From: Terriglobia bacterium
GTDB lineage: Bacteria > Acidobacteriota > Thermoanaerobaculia > Thermoanaerobaculales > Thermoanaerobaculaceae
Assembly (NCBI GenBank): GCA_020073245.1
Contig: JAIQFQ010000038.1
Span: forward strand, 1 to 33,394
Direction of reading: 5' to 3'
Length of the DNA: 33,394 nucleotides
Shown: one piece after another, positions 15,196-23,789 of the stretch
How positions within the stretch are numbered: position 1 is the stretch's first letter
How the letters are laid out: every line of letters starts with the position of its first letter
Made by a program: the position numbers and the translations under genes
Notes under the pieces: generated by a model
What the model saw: the letters and a program-made list of their open reading frames with translations, nothing else
Database searches by the model: none
What the model was told of the DNA's origin: nothing

Positions 15196-17007
15196 TCAGT
15201 CGAGGGCGGCCGTGTCGTGCAGCGCGCGCCAGAGGTCGCCGGCCGCTTTCTTCCCGACGACGGCGCCGAGGGCGTCCAGCTCCGCGAGACGGATGCCGTC
15301 CACCGAGCCGAACTCCTGCAGGAGCTTGCGCGCCCGGCGCGCCCCGATTCCGGGCACCGCGAGAAGCTGGGTCGCCAGAGTCCGCGCGCTCCGCTTTCGT
15401 CGATGGCGGGTGACGGCGAAGCGATGGGCCTCGTCGCGGACGCGCTGGAGAAGCAGGCGGACGGGATCGTTCGCCTCGAGCAGCAGCGGCCGCGCCCTGC
15501 CCGGCAGCACGATCTCCTCGAGGCGCTTGGCCAGGGCGACGGCGGGGAGGTCGCACCCGGCAGCCGACAGGGCGCGCCGAGCGGCGTTGAGCTGTGTCCG
15601 CCCCCCGTCGATCAGGACCAGGTCAGGCAGCAGAGCGCCCTCCGCTACGCGACGCCGATAGCGCCGCTCCACGGCCTCGGCGATCGCCGCAGGATCGTCG
15701 GCGCCCTTCCCCGATCGCACGTTGAACGAACGGTACTCGGCCTTCCTGAGCTTGCCCCGCTCCCACACGACGAGCGAGGCCACCTGTGCCTCCCCCTGGA
15801 GGTGCGAGATGTCGAAGCATTCAACGCGGTGGGCCGGGCCGGGAAGCCCGAGCGCGGTGGCCACGGCCTCGCCCACTCGCTCCGCCTCCCGTCGCGGGTG
15901 GCGGAAGCGCAGCTTGAACGCCTCTCCGGCGTTCTCGAGCGCCAGCTCGAGCACCCGGACCCGCTGACCGCGCTTCGGCGCCACCAACCGGACGCGCCCG
16001 CGCCGGCGTTCCTCCAGGAAACCGAGAACCGCGTCCGCATCGACCGGCGCGAACGGCACCTCGACGCGCTCGGGGATCGCCGGGTTGGCCTCGTAGAACT
16101 GGCCCAGGAACGCTGTCAGGAACTCGGCGTCCGCCGCGGCGTCCAACCCTTCCCAGTGGAACTCGCGCTTGTCCACGAGCTTGCCGTCGCGGTAGACCAG
16201 GACGACGACGGTCGCGTCGCGGCCGTCCCCTTCCAGGCCCACCACGTCCACCGAACCGGAGCCGGCGATCTCCACGTTCTGCCCGCGTGAGAGCTCGTCG
16301 AGCGCACCCAGGAGATCCCTGTAGCGGGCCGCTCGCTCGAACTCGTCGGCTTCCGAGGCGCGCCACATCTGCGCCTCCAGACGGGGTTTCAGCTCCTTGT
16401 GGCGGCCCTCCAGGAGCAACGTGACCTCCTCGACCGCCGTCGCGTACGCGTCCGGCGTCGTCAGACCGGCGACGCATGGTCCCAGGCACGCACCCATGTC
16501 GTGGTAGAGGCACGGCCTGGGCAGGCTGCCGTCGATCTGGATCGTGCAGGTCCGCACCTGGGTCCGGGTCCTGATCAGGTCCATCACCTTCGCGGCCATC
16601 CCGTGCCCGAGGAAGGGGCCGAAGTAGCTGTGGCCGTCCTCCAGCACGCGGCGCGTCAGATGGGCGCGCGGCCACGCTTCGCCGGTGGTCAGCTTGACGT
16701 ACGGGTAGGTCTTGTCGTCCCGCAACAAGACGTTGTAGCGCGGCCGGTGACGCTTGATCAGCCGGTTCTCGAGGATGAGCGCCTCGACCTCGGTCGCCGT
16801 GACCACGAACTCCAGCTGTTTGGCCCGCGCGAGCATCCCGACGAGGCGCGCCTCGAGCTGGCGTGAGAAGTACGACAGCACGCGGCGGCGAAGGTGCTTG
16901 GCCTTGCCGACGTAAAGAACCTTCCCGCGCGCGTCCTGGAACTGGTACACGCCCGGCAGCTCAGGGGCCTGCTGCGCCCGTTCCAGCAAAGGGTGGTGGT
17001 CCTCCAT
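15196..17007 (-). CDS. uvrC: Excinuclease ABC subunit C
   Basis: This 603-aa nuclease makes both incisions around a DNA lesion in nucleotide excision repair with UvrA and UvrB. The N-terminal GIY-YIG domain shows PGVYQF (18-23) and LYVGKAKHLRRR (31-42). C154, C166, C174 and C178 match the cysteines reported to bind a [4Fe-4S] cluster in E. coli UvrC. A UVR segment (EADEFERAARYRDLL) follows near 219-233. The RNase H-like C-terminal nuclease has D399 (CFDISH), D467 (LIDGG) and H528 (DEAHRF). A helix-hairpin-helix (VPGIGARRARKLLQEFGS) lies near 551-568. The start ATG at 17007 has GGAG just upstream. Its 5' end and upstream DNA are duplicated beside ppdK at 23790-23968. It is terminated toward the repeat at 15071-15162. 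Confidence 0.97.
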   Translation of the reverse strand: MEDHHPLLERAQQAPELPGVYQFQDARGKVLYVGKAKHLRRRVLSYFSRQLEARLVGMLARAKQLEFVVTATEVEALILENRLIKRHRPRYNVLLRDDKTYPYVKLTTGEAWPRAHLTRRVLEDGHSYFGPFLGHGMAAKVMDLIRTRTQVRTCTIQIDGSLPRPCLYHDMGACLGPCVAGLTTPDAYATAVEEVTLLLEGRHKELKPRLEAQMWRASEADEFERAARYRDLLGALDELSRGQNVEIAGSGSVDVVGLEGDGRDATVVVLVYRDGKLVDKREFHWEGLDAAADAEFLTAFLGQFYEANPAIPERVEVPFAPVDADAVLGFLEERRRGRVRLVAPKRGQRVRVLELALENAGEAFKLRFRHPRREAERVGEAVATALGLPGPAHRVECFDISHLQGEAQVASLVVWERGKLRKAEYRSFNVRSGKGADDPAAIAEAVERRYRRRVAEGALLPDLVLIDGGRTQLNAARRALSAAGCDLPAVALAKRLEEIVLPGRARPLLLEANDPVRLLLQRVRDEAHRFAVTRHRRKRSARTLATQLLAVPGIGARRARKLLQEFGSVDGIRLAELDALGAVVGKKAAGDLWRALHDTAALD

Positions 17008-17074
17008 CGCTCCTATTCAACCACGAACCGGCGCCGAACATGTCCCCGCCACGAGAACCTGCTCGTCGCCCCCG

Positions 17075-17105
17075 AAACAAAAGCGGGCAGGCGGAATGCC
17101 GCCCG
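17075..17105 (-). terminator. Rho-independent terminator between the ppdK-tail remnant and uvrC
   Basis: On the minus strand CGGGCGG...CTGCCCG (17105-17084) forms a 7-bp stem with one G-T pair, followed by CTTTTGTTT (17083-17075). It corresponds in position and sequence to the terminator of the intact ppdK at 23941-23968, which supports descent from a copied ppdK 3' end. Here it would insulate uvrC from upstream transcription. Confidence 0.6.
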
Positions 17106-17147
17106 TCGTTCGGATCCTCCTGCGGCGCAGTCGCCGCCGTCGCGTCG

Positions 17148-17315
17148 CTACCGGCGCGACCACGCCCTCTTCTCTGACTTGGGCTTCTGCCTGGTCCTGG
17201 GTCTGGCCTTGGGCCGTTTCTTCGCGACAGCCTGTGTCTTTGCCCTTGCGGACCCCTGACCCCGGGGTCCCTCCTTTCGCGCCGCCTTCTTCCGGAGGGC
17301 CGCTTTCGGGGATGC
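17148..17315 (-). pseudogene. Remnant of the ppdK lysine-rich C-terminal tail
   Basis: A 56-codon minus-strand frame bounded upstream by TAG (17318-17316) ends in TAG at 17150-17148. It reads PKAALRKKAARKEG..., KTQAVAKKRPKARPRT and KSEKRAWSRR-stop. The composition and the SRR-stop ending match the C-terminal tails of the intact ppdK (24010) and the truncated copy (20922). The 14 bases CTACCGGCGCGACC at the stop are identical to those at the 20922 copy. Downstream DNA (17008-17105) matches the DNA downstream of intact ppdK (23872-23968). No part of the catalytic body remains, and it has no start or ribosome-binding site, so I treat it as a remnant. The rest of 17008-17443 holds the terminator and no other gene. 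Confidence 0.65.
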
Positions 17316-17443
17316 CTAGGCCCTTCTTGCCTTTGCCCTTCCTGGCCTCAGATCCGTGACCCCTGTGCCTGCGTTGCTCCTCGCGCGTGCGGCGGGTCGG
17401 GCCGGCACCTAAGTGTGCAATAGACTCACTCTCGATTTGTGTT

Positions 17444-18880
17444 ATGATCGTTCGGGAGATCTCCAACGCGTTGACGGCAGAAGAACTCATCGAGCGCCTC
17501 GCGACGCATCGGACGCTAGCGGCGGCACCGCGCGAGCAGTTGGCGTGGGTGGCGGAGCATGGGCGCCAGCAGGCGTTCCCGGCCGGCTACACGCTCGCGC
17601 GGACGGGCGAGCGGATCCCCAACCTCTATGTCGTGCTCACTGGCCGTTTCGCCATCCACGTACACCGCGGGTCAGGCTGGCGAAAGGTCATGGAGTGGCG
17701 GGGCGGCGATGTCGCCGGCTTCCTCCCCTATTCACGCATGACGGCCTCGCCCGGCGACACCCGGACCGAGGAGCCGACCGAACTCGTTTCGGTCCCAGAC
17801 GACCTCTTCCCCGAGATGATCCGCGACTGTCACGAGCTGACCGCGATCCTCGTGCACGTGATGCTGGATCGCGCCCGCCACTTCCGGTCGACCGATCTCC
17901 ACGACGAGAAGCTGGCCTCCCTCGGCAGGCTGGCGGCCGGTTTGGCACACGAGCTGAACAACCCGGCATCCGCGGTCGCGCGCAGCGCCGAGGTGCTCCT
18001 CCACCGCATGCCGACGGCCGAGTCGGCCTTCCGCACGCTCGGCGGAGTTCGCCTGTCGCAGGCGGAGTTGGCGGCGTTCGACAGGCTGTGCGAGCAGTGC
18101 CTGGCAGAGGGCCCGCAGCAGCCGGGGTCGCCTCTCGAGCAGGCCGAAAGACACGAGGCGCTCGCCGCCTGGCTGGAGCGCCACGGCCTCGACCGCGCGG
18201 CTGCCGAAACCTTGGCGGAGACCGGCCTCGCTCTCCCGGCGCTCGACGCCGCGGCAGGAGCGCTGGGCGCCGAGGCGCTCGGCGCCGCGCTCCCCGCGCT
18301 CGCCGCCTCCTGCGGCACCCGGCGGCTGGCCTCGGACATCCAGCGTGCGGCGAACCGCGTGCACGAGCTGGTGGCCGCGGTCAAAGGTTTCACCTACATG
18401 GACCAGGCGGCCGTACCGAAGCCGGTGGATCTTGCCCGCGGCCTGAGCGACACCCTGGCCATCCTCAGGGCGAAGGCCAAGTCGAAATCGGTTCGGTTGA
18501 CCGCGGATGTGGAGCCCGGCCTGCCGACCATCGACGGTTTTGGCGGCGAGCTCAACCAGGTCTGGGCCAACCTCATCGACAACGCGATCGACGCGGTCAA
18601 CAACGGCGGCAACGTGGAGGTCACCGCCCGCCGCCAGGACGGCACCGTCGTGGTGCGCGTGGTGGATGACGGCCCGGGCATTCCGCCCGATGTCCGCGAG
18701 CAGATCTTCGAGCCGTTCTTCACCACCAAGCCACAGGGCGGCGGCACCGGCCTCGGGCTGGCTATCGTGAGAAGCCTGGTTGGCCAGCACGAAGGAGAGA
18801 TCGAAGTGGAGTCACACGCCGGGCGCACGGAGTTCCGCGTCACCCTGCCCGCGGGCGCGCCCGTCGCGTCCCCCGGATAG
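17444..18880 (+). CDS. Sensor histidine kinase with N-terminal cyclic-nucleotide-binding domain
   Basis: This is a cytoplasmic two-component kinase of 478 aa. Residues about 20-145 are a cNMP-binding (Crp-like) domain (AFPAGYTLARTGERIPNLYVVLTG, quoted in part). The H-box is LASLGRLAAGLAHELNNP with H169 as the likely phospho-acceptor. An Ala/Glu/Leu-rich helical insert spans about 180-320, longer than a usual HisKA dimerisation domain. The ATPase domain has NQVWANLIDNAIDA (371-384), DDGPGIP (408-414), EPFFTTK and GTGLGLAIV (434-442). There are no membrane segments. The ATG at 17444 fits the domain start, but its ribosome-binding sequence is poor; the frame is also open upstream to 17387. The 92-aa protein and the regulator fusion follow at 16- and 21-base gaps, so these three form one operon and the fusion is the probable partner. 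Confidence 0.9.
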   Translation: MIVREISNALTAEELIERLATHRTLAAAPREQLAWVAEHGRQQAFPAGYTLARTGERIPNLYVVLTGRFAIHVHRGSGWRKVMEWRGGDVAGFLPYSRMTASPGDTRTEEPTELVSVPDDLFPEMIRDCHELTAILVHVMLDRARHFRSTDLHDEKLASLGRLAAGLAHELNNPASAVARSAEVLLHRMPTAESAFRTLGGVRLSQAELAAFDRLCEQCLAEGPQQPGSPLEQAERHEALAAWLERHGLDRAAAETLAETGLALPALDAAAGALGAEALGAALPALAASCGTRRLASDIQRAANRVHELVAAVKGFTYMDQAAVPKPVDLARGLSDTLAILRAKAKSKSVRLTADVEPGLPTIDGFGGELNQVWANLIDNAIDAVNNGGNVEVTARRQDGTVVVRVVDDGPGIPPDVREQIFEPFFTTKPQGGGTGLGLAIVRSLVGQHEGEIEVESHAGRTEFRVTLPAGAPVASPG

Positions 18881-18896
18881 AGAGAGGAGATCGTTG

Positions 18897-19175
18897 ATGC
18901 CCAAGTTCCTGATCGAGGTGCCGCACGAAGCGGACGCCATCGCATGCGCCCGGGTCGTAAAGATCTTCCTCAGCAGCGGCTCGCACTTCCTGACGAACGC
19001 CGAATGGGGATGCTGGGACGGGGATCACCACTGCTGGATGATCGTCGACGTGAACGACAAGCACGAGGCGCGTGGCATCGTGCCGCCCGGGCTGCGCGCA
19101 CAGGCCCGCATCGTCCAGCTGAACCGTTTCACGATGGACCAAATCGACGAGACCCTCCGGCGGCACGGACGCTGA
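18897..19175 (+). CDS. Small protein of unknown function (92 aa) between kinase and regulator
   Basis: The ATG at 18897 has a good AGAGAGGAG upstream and begins 16 bases after the kinase stop. The sequence starts MPKFLIEVPHEADAIACARV, contains GSHFLTNAEWGCWDGDHHCW, then MIVDVNDKHEARGIVPP and ends QLNRFTMDQIDETLRRHGR. The alternation of strand-like and helix-like stretches suggests a ferredoxin-like or stress-dimer alpha/beta fold. Two cysteines and three histidines around residues 38-50 could bind metal or respond to redox, which is inference. I cannot name a family. The tight placement between the kinase and the regulator-oxidoreductase fusion points to a role in the same pathway, for example as sensor input or modulator. 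Confidence 0.8.
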   Translation: MPKFLIEVPHEADAIACARVVKIFLSSGSHFLTNAEWGCWDGDHHCWMIVDVNDKHEARGIVPPGLRAQARIVQLNRFTMDQIDETLRRHGR

Positions 19176-19196
19176 AGAGAGAGGCCCGGGGAAGCG

Positions 19197-20858
19197 ATGA
19201 CAAAGCCGATCCTCCTGACGGTCGACGACGACCCGGAGGTACTCTCCGCGATCGAGCGCGACCTGCGCGAGCGTTATCGCAACGACTACCTGGTGCTCAA
19301 GGCACGCTCCGGGGAGGAAGCCCTCCAGGCCGCCGTGGAGCTGCAACAGCGCGGCAAGGCGATCGCCCTGTTTCTGGTCGACCAACGGATGCCCGGCATG
19401 ACCGGCACCGAGCTGCTCTCCGAGGTGCGCAAGCTCTTCCCCGAGGCGCGCAAGGTGCTGCTGACCGCGTATGCCGACACTACGGCGGCGATCGCCAGCA
19501 TCAACGACATCGGGCTCGATCACTACCTGCTCAAGCCCTGGGATCCGCCAGAGGAGCGGCTCTATCCCGTCCTCGACGACCTGCTGGCGGAGTGGAAGGC
19601 ACATGCACGGCCGGCGTACGACGGAATCCGGGTGGCGGGCGCCCAGTGGTCGCGCCAGTGCTATCAGGCAAAGGAGTTTCTGGCCCTCAATCACGTTCCG
19701 TACAAGTGGCTCGACATCGAGCGCGAGACACCGATCCGCGAGCTGGTCTTGCGACTGACGGGGAGCCTGACTCGCCTGCCGGTCATCCTCTTCCCCGACG
19801 GGACCCACCTGATCGCGCCGACAAATCTCGAGTTGGCCGCCAAGGTCGGCCTGCCGACGCACGCGGAGGGGAAGTTCTACGACCTCGTGATCGTCGGCGG
19901 CGGCCCGGCCGGGCTGGCCGACGCCGTCTACGGCGCCTCGGAGGGGCTCACCACCCTGTTGATCGAGAAACACGCCCCTGGCGGGCAGGCGGGCACAAGC
20001 TCGCGCATCGAGAACTACCTCGGGTTTCCCAACGGTGTAACGGGGTACGATCTCGCGCAGCGCGCGACCACACAGGCGCGGCGCCTAGGCGCGGAGCTGC
20101 TGACCGCGCAGGAGGTCGTGGGCCTGCGGAGGGATGATCCCTACCGGGTCATACAGCTCGCTGACGGTTGCGAGGTACGGTGCTACGCCGTGCTGCTCGC
20201 GACCGGCATGGCGGTCAGGACCTTGGATGCGCCGGGGATCGAGACCCTGCTCGGCAGCGGCGTCTACTACGGTGCCGCGACGACAGAGGCGGCCGCCTAT
20301 CGCGATCAGGACGTGTGCATCGTCGGCGGTGCCAACTCCGCGGGCCAGGGGGCGGTGTTTTTTGCGCGCACCGCTCGCCGGGTCACGATGCTGGTTCGCA
20401 GCACGGGCCTCGAAACCTCGATGTCCCAGTACCTGATCGACCGCATCACCGCGCTGCCCAACATCACCGTGCTGCCGCGCGTCGAGGTCCAGGAGGCGCG
20501 CGGCAACGGGCATCTCGAAGGGGTTGTGGTCAGGCACCTCGACAGTGGCGAGGAGAGTCTCCTGGCGTGTGCCGCGCTGTTCCTGTTCGTCGGCGCCGCG
20601 CCGCGGACCGAGAGTTTCGCCGGGCTCGTCGAGTGCGACGAGCGCGGCTTCATCCTCACGGGGTCGGACCTGCCGCGCAACGGGACCCGCCCGCGCGGCT
20701 GGACAGTCGACCGCGACCCCTTGCTGTTCGAGACCAGCGTGCCCGGCGTCTTCGCTGCCGGCGACGTTCGTGCTGGGGCCAACCGACGCGTCGCCGCCGC
20801 CGTCGGAGAGGGCTCGGCAGCAATCTACTCGATCCAGCGTTACCTCCAGACCGTCTGA
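19197..20858 (+). CDS. Response regulator fused to glutaredoxin-like and thioredoxin-reductase-like domains, CxxC absent
   Basis: This is a 553-aa fusion. Residues 1-125 are a receiver domain with D10-D12 acidic pocket, phospho-acceptor D62 (LVDQRMPGMTG), T90 and K113. Residues about 140-218 resemble a glutaredoxin/thioredoxin fold (IRVAGAQWSRQCYQAKEFL, LPVILFPDG with the conserved Pro at 195) but hold only C155, where a CxxC would be usual. Residues 228-553 are a thioredoxin-reductase-like flavoprotein: GGGPAG (234-239) for FAD, PGGQAGTSSRIENY, GGANSAGQGA for NAD(P)H, and AAGDVRAG near the end. The site corresponding to the CATC of E. coli TrxR reads GAAT (359-362), so the redox disulfide is missing. 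Known family members are annotated as fused response regulator/thioredoxin-disulfide reductase. Electron transfer to a standard thioredoxin is doubtful here. The ATG at 19197 is preceded by GGGGAAG. Confidence 0.92.
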   Translation: MTKPILLTVDDDPEVLSAIERDLRERYRNDYLVLKARSGEEALQAAVELQQRGKAIALFLVDQRMPGMTGTELLSEVRKLFPEARKVLLTAYADTTAAIASINDIGLDHYLLKPWDPPEERLYPVLDDLLAEWKAHARPAYDGIRVAGAQWSRQCYQAKEFLALNHVPYKWLDIERETPIRELVLRLTGSLTRLPVILFPDGTHLIAPTNLELAAKVGLPTHAEGKFYDLVIVGGGPAGLADAVYGASEGLTTLLIEKHAPGGQAGTSSRIENYLGFPNGVTGYDLAQRATTQARRLGAELLTAQEVVGLRRDDPYRVIQLADGCEVRCYAVLLATGMAVRTLDAPGIETLLGSGVYYGAATTEAAAYRDQDVCIVGGANSAGQGAVFFARTARRVTMLVRSTGLETSMSQYLIDRITALPNITVLPRVEVQEARGNGHLEGVVVRHLDSGEESLLACAALFLFVGAAPRTESFAGLVECDERGFILTGSDLPRNGTRPRGWTVDRDPLLFETSVPGVFAAGDVRAGANRRVAAAVGEGSAAIYSIQRYLQTV

Positions 20859-20873
20859 CCCCTGAAGGGCATT

Positions 20874-20895
20874 CGGGCGGCCCCGAGGCCGCCCG
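20874..20895 (+). terminator. GC hairpin between convergent genes
   Basis: CGGGCGGCC pairs perfectly with GGCCGCCCG around CCGA, 15 nt after the regulator-fusion stop. GTTGGTCTTCTCCC follows, only moderately T-rich. The stem is the same as in the intact ppdK terminator (23947-23968), so it probably began as the terminator of the ppdK copy on the minus strand and could now serve both sides. Confidence 0.55.
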
Positions 20896-20921
20896 TTGGT
20901 CTTCTCCCCCTTGCCCTTCGC

Positions 20922-21497
20922 CTACCGGCGCGACCGCGTCCTCGCTCTCGTCTTTGCGCTGGGCTTGGCTTCGGGCCTTGCCGTCTTCCTTGCCTTGACC
21001 GTTGCCTTCGCCCTCGCCTGTGGCCTCGCCTTTGGCTTCGGCGTGACCCTTCCCCTCGGCGCCGGCTTCCGCTTCGCCGGTGGTTTGGCTTCGGGGTGAG
21101 TCCTGGTCTTAGCTCCTGCTCTTCCTGTTCCCTGTCCCTTGACCCCTGTCCCCTGTTTCTTCTGCCGAGGGCTCGTGAGCTGCGCCTGCGCCGCTGCGAG
21201 GCGCGCGATCGGCACGCGGAACGGCGAACACGAAACGTAGTCCATCCCGACGATGTGGCAGAACTCCACCGAGGAAGGCTCGCCGCAGATCCCGACCTTG
21301 AGCTTCGGACGGACAGCACGGCCACGCTGGACCGCCATCTCGACGAGCTGGCCCACGCCCTCGCGGTCGAGGATCTGGAACGGGTCGGCCGGGAGGAGCT
21401 TCTTTTCGAGGTCATCCGGCACGAAGCCGCCGATGTCGTCGCGGGAGAAGCCGAACGTCATCTGCGTGAGGTCGTTGGTGCCGAACGAGAAGAACTC
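20922..21497 (-). pseudogene. Truncated ppdK copy: C-terminal PEP-binding part plus lysine/arginine-rich tail
   Basis: From [17 protein letters not shown] to the SRR-stop at 20922 this matches residues 797-978 of the intact pyruvate phosphate dikinase at 24010-26946. The body part is nearly identical in both DNA and protein, with differences such as DDLEKK for DYLEKK. The codons for HGGE after ICGE are missing near 21280. This is a 12-base deletion explained by the GCTCGCCG direct repeat still present in the intact gene (24327-24346), and it removes part of the conserved CGEHGG motif beside the catalytic Cys. The tail after [10 protein letters not shown] is longer and Arg/Pro-richer than in the intact gene. 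The frame stays open to an ATG at 21626, but that part is not ppdK and has no ribosome-binding site. Without the ATP and swivelling His domains it cannot be a working dikinase. Confidence 0.88.
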
Positions 21498-21975
21498 CGG
21501 GTGCCCCATCAGCGAGCCCTCGAGAGTTGCTTCCGCGGCGGGATGCCACCTTCGAGCCATTGCGCGCTCCTCTCGCGTGGAGGCGCGGGGGGAGCGGTCG
21601 ACGGAGAAAAGTTTGCCAAGAACCATTGTCGCCCGAAGTGCGTTGTCATGGTGAGGGCATTCTCATGACCGGTGAGACCGTTTGCGTGATCAACTGTTCC
21701 GCTGGGGCGGGCGGGGTTCTTGCTGCCAAGTGGTCAGCGGCGACCTTTTGGGAGAGCTGCGGGCTGCCGGCGAGAACCGGCAGCGAGCTCGCCAGTTCGA
21801 TCTCGGCACCGGCAGGAGGCCTTGGCATGTGCTCGCACATTTCTAGGCCGTCACGACGAATCAGATCTCGAGGACCACGTGATTGCGGATCTGCCGAGCA
21901 TTCCTGCGCTGTAAAACCGCGCGAGCGCCATGGCGTGCTCTCGTGCCACGGTCTGGTGCCCAAAGGAGGTCGAGT
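21498..21975. other. Intergenic region upstream of the S41 peptidase gene
   Basis: Homology to ppdK stops near 21497-21510. The remainder holds an 8-bp perfect hairpin (GCTGCCGG/CCGGCAGC, 6-nt loop) at 21763-21784 and the strong AAAGGAGGT of the next gene at 21961-21969. I see no credible gene and no clear promoter. Base composition is less GC-biased around 21850-21930 than in the flanking genes. Confidence 0.45.
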
Positions 21976-23604
21976 ATGAGAACAAGGTCCGCGCACCTCG
22001 CACTCGTCGTCGCCCTGGGCTGCGTCTGCGTCACACACGCGGCCGCACAAGAGACGGTCTACACCCAAACCGCACTCGTCGAGGACGCCCGCCAGCTCGT
22101 CGCCGCCATCGAGTCGGCGCACCCTGACCCATACATGCAGGGGGGCGGGACGATCGCGTTTCACCGGCGCTTCCAGCAGACCTTGGCGGCGATTCTGCCG
22201 ACCGGCATGACGGTTGCCGCCTTCCACCGCCTCCTTCTCCCCCTCGTCGCCGCGGTCGGCGACGGCCACACCGCGATTCGCCTGCCGCAGAGCTCGCCCC
22301 GGACGCCGAGCGGTCTGCCTCTGCAGCTTGGCATCGTGGAACGCTGCATGTACGTGCAGAACCAGGTCGACCTCGACGGTGAGCATCTGCTCGGCGGGCG
22401 GCTCTCCGCCGTGGAGGGCATCGGCTTCGACGAGCTCTTGGCCCGCCAGAACCACCTGCGCGGGATCGAGAACGAATACGGGACGATGGCGCTGCTCGGC
22501 CGCTCCCTGCAGACGCGCGAGGGCCTGAAGGCGCTGGTGCCCGAATGGGGTGGCCGCAATACCCTCGCCGTCGAGCTGCTGCTGCCCGACGGGCGCACAC
22601 GCGCTTTCCACATCCCCCTCGACGCCGGCGACACTTCCCGCAGCGTCCTTCCGTCGTCGCGGGTCACGATGCCCGATCTCGAGCACTCCGACATCGCCTT
22701 CTGCTTCCTCGGCGAAGGCAGGGATACGGCGCTGCTGGTCATTAAGGACATGATGGCCTATCGCGAGGGCGGAGAAACCTGGATGGCGGATGGCCTGTCC
22801 GAGGCGGGCGAGTTCATCAACGCGGCCTACTCGCGCTTCCACTCGACGGCGCCGCCACAGGATGTGCGCGCTGCCCTGGCGGCGATTCCCTCGGCGACCG
22901 AGGTGTTTCGTGATCTCGTCATTGCCATGAAGCACGCGAAGACGAAGACGCTGCTCGTCGACCTCCGCGGGAACGGCGGCGGCAACGGCTTCATGTCCGG
23001 GATTCTCCTGTACTTCCTCTACGGAGATTCCGCCATGCGAGGGTATGACGAAGGGTACTCGATCTCCCGCTACTCCGACCTGTACTTCCAGGTCTACACC
23101 ACGGCCACGTTGGCTGACATCAATAAGGGGAGGGCGGTCGCCCTCGAGAAGGGCGACTACGACTTCAGCGAGGAGGAGCAGTACCGGTCACACCGCCAGG
23201 TGGCGGATTTCGACAAGGAGATCGCCAAGTCGCCGACGTTCTCGGCCTTCTATCGCAAGGGTGAGCAGAGCGGCCTGCCATCCCCGCCCAGGGTCATCGT
23301 CTTGTGCTCCCCACTGACCTACAGCTCCGGCTTCAACCTCATGACCGCCCTGCAGAACAAGGGCGCTACCATCGTCGGCACGCCGTCGGCCCAGCCCGGC
23401 AACAACTTCGGCGACTCGCTGATCCTGCGGCTCAAGAACACCGGCATTCAGGCCTTCGTCGCTTTCAAGCAGATCCTTTCCTTCCCCGACGACCCGGCTC
23501 GAGGGCGCAGCCTGCCGGTGGACACGCCGCTGACCTACAGGAAGCTCGCCTCCTACGGCTTCGACCCCAACGCCGAGGTGCTGCTCGCCCTCGAGGCCCG
23601 TTAG
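21976..23604 (+). CDS. Exported S41 family (C-terminal processing-like) peptidase
   Basis: This is a 542-aa periplasmic or secreted serine peptidase of the tail-specific protease family. AAAGGAGGT at 21961-21969 fixes the ATG at 21976, although the frame is open further upstream. Residues 1-25 are a signal peptide with a likely cut after THAAA or THAAAQ. An N-terminal helical region (about 30-100) precedes a central region without an obvious PDZ signature. The catalytic domain includes TLLVDLRGNGGGNG (325-338) and TYSSGFNLMTAL from 448, where S450 lies at the position of the nucleophile in TASASE-type sites. GTPSAQPGNNFGD and PDDPARGRSLPVDTP follow, as in S41 proteins. I cannot place the catalytic Lys with confidence. 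It stands alone between two copies of the ppdK 3' end. Confidence 0.85.
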   Translation: MRTRSAHLALVVALGCVCVTHAAAQETVYTQTALVEDARQLVAAIESAHPDPYMQGGGTIAFHRRFQQTLAAILPTGMTVAAFHRLLLPLVAAVGDGHTAIRLPQSSPRTPSGLPLQLGIVERCMYVQNQVDLDGEHLLGGRLSAVEGIGFDELLARQNHLRGIENEYGTMALLGRSLQTREGLKALVPEWGGRNTLAVELLLPDGRTRAFHIPLDAGDTSRSVLPSSRVTMPDLEHSDIAFCFLGEGRDTALLVIKDMMAYREGGETWMADGLSEAGEFINAAYSRFHSTAPPQDVRAALAAIPSATEVFRDLVIAMKHAKTKTLLVDLRGNGGGNGFMSGILLYFLYGDSAMRGYDEGYSISRYSDLYFQVYTTATLADINKGRAVALEKGDYDFSEEEQYRSHRQVADFDKEIAKSPTFSAFYRKGEQSGLPSPPRVIVLCSPLTYSSGFNLMTALQNKGATIVGTPSAQPGNNFGDSLILRLKNTGIQAFVAFKQILSFPDDPARGRSLPVDTPLTYRKLASYGFDPNAEVLLALEAR

Positions 23605-23789
23605 CCAGAAGTAGAAGCTCTGCCTCCATTGGTGCTTTCGTCACGCGCTCGTCCGAGGCCGGCGAACGTTCCCCCCGCTTCCACCGCGGACACCAGGCGT
23701 GTTCCAGCGGCACCTTCCGCGCCGGGAGCACGCTCTCCTCGAGTCACTTCGCCAGCACGCCCGCCGGGGCGTCGCACCCGACCGCGGCC

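Noticed and set aside
17017..17490. A 157-codon minus-strand frame upstream of uvrC
   Set aside because: It overlaps the kinase start, has Arg-rich low-complexity sequence, and another frame of the same DNA holds the better-explained ppdK tail remnant.
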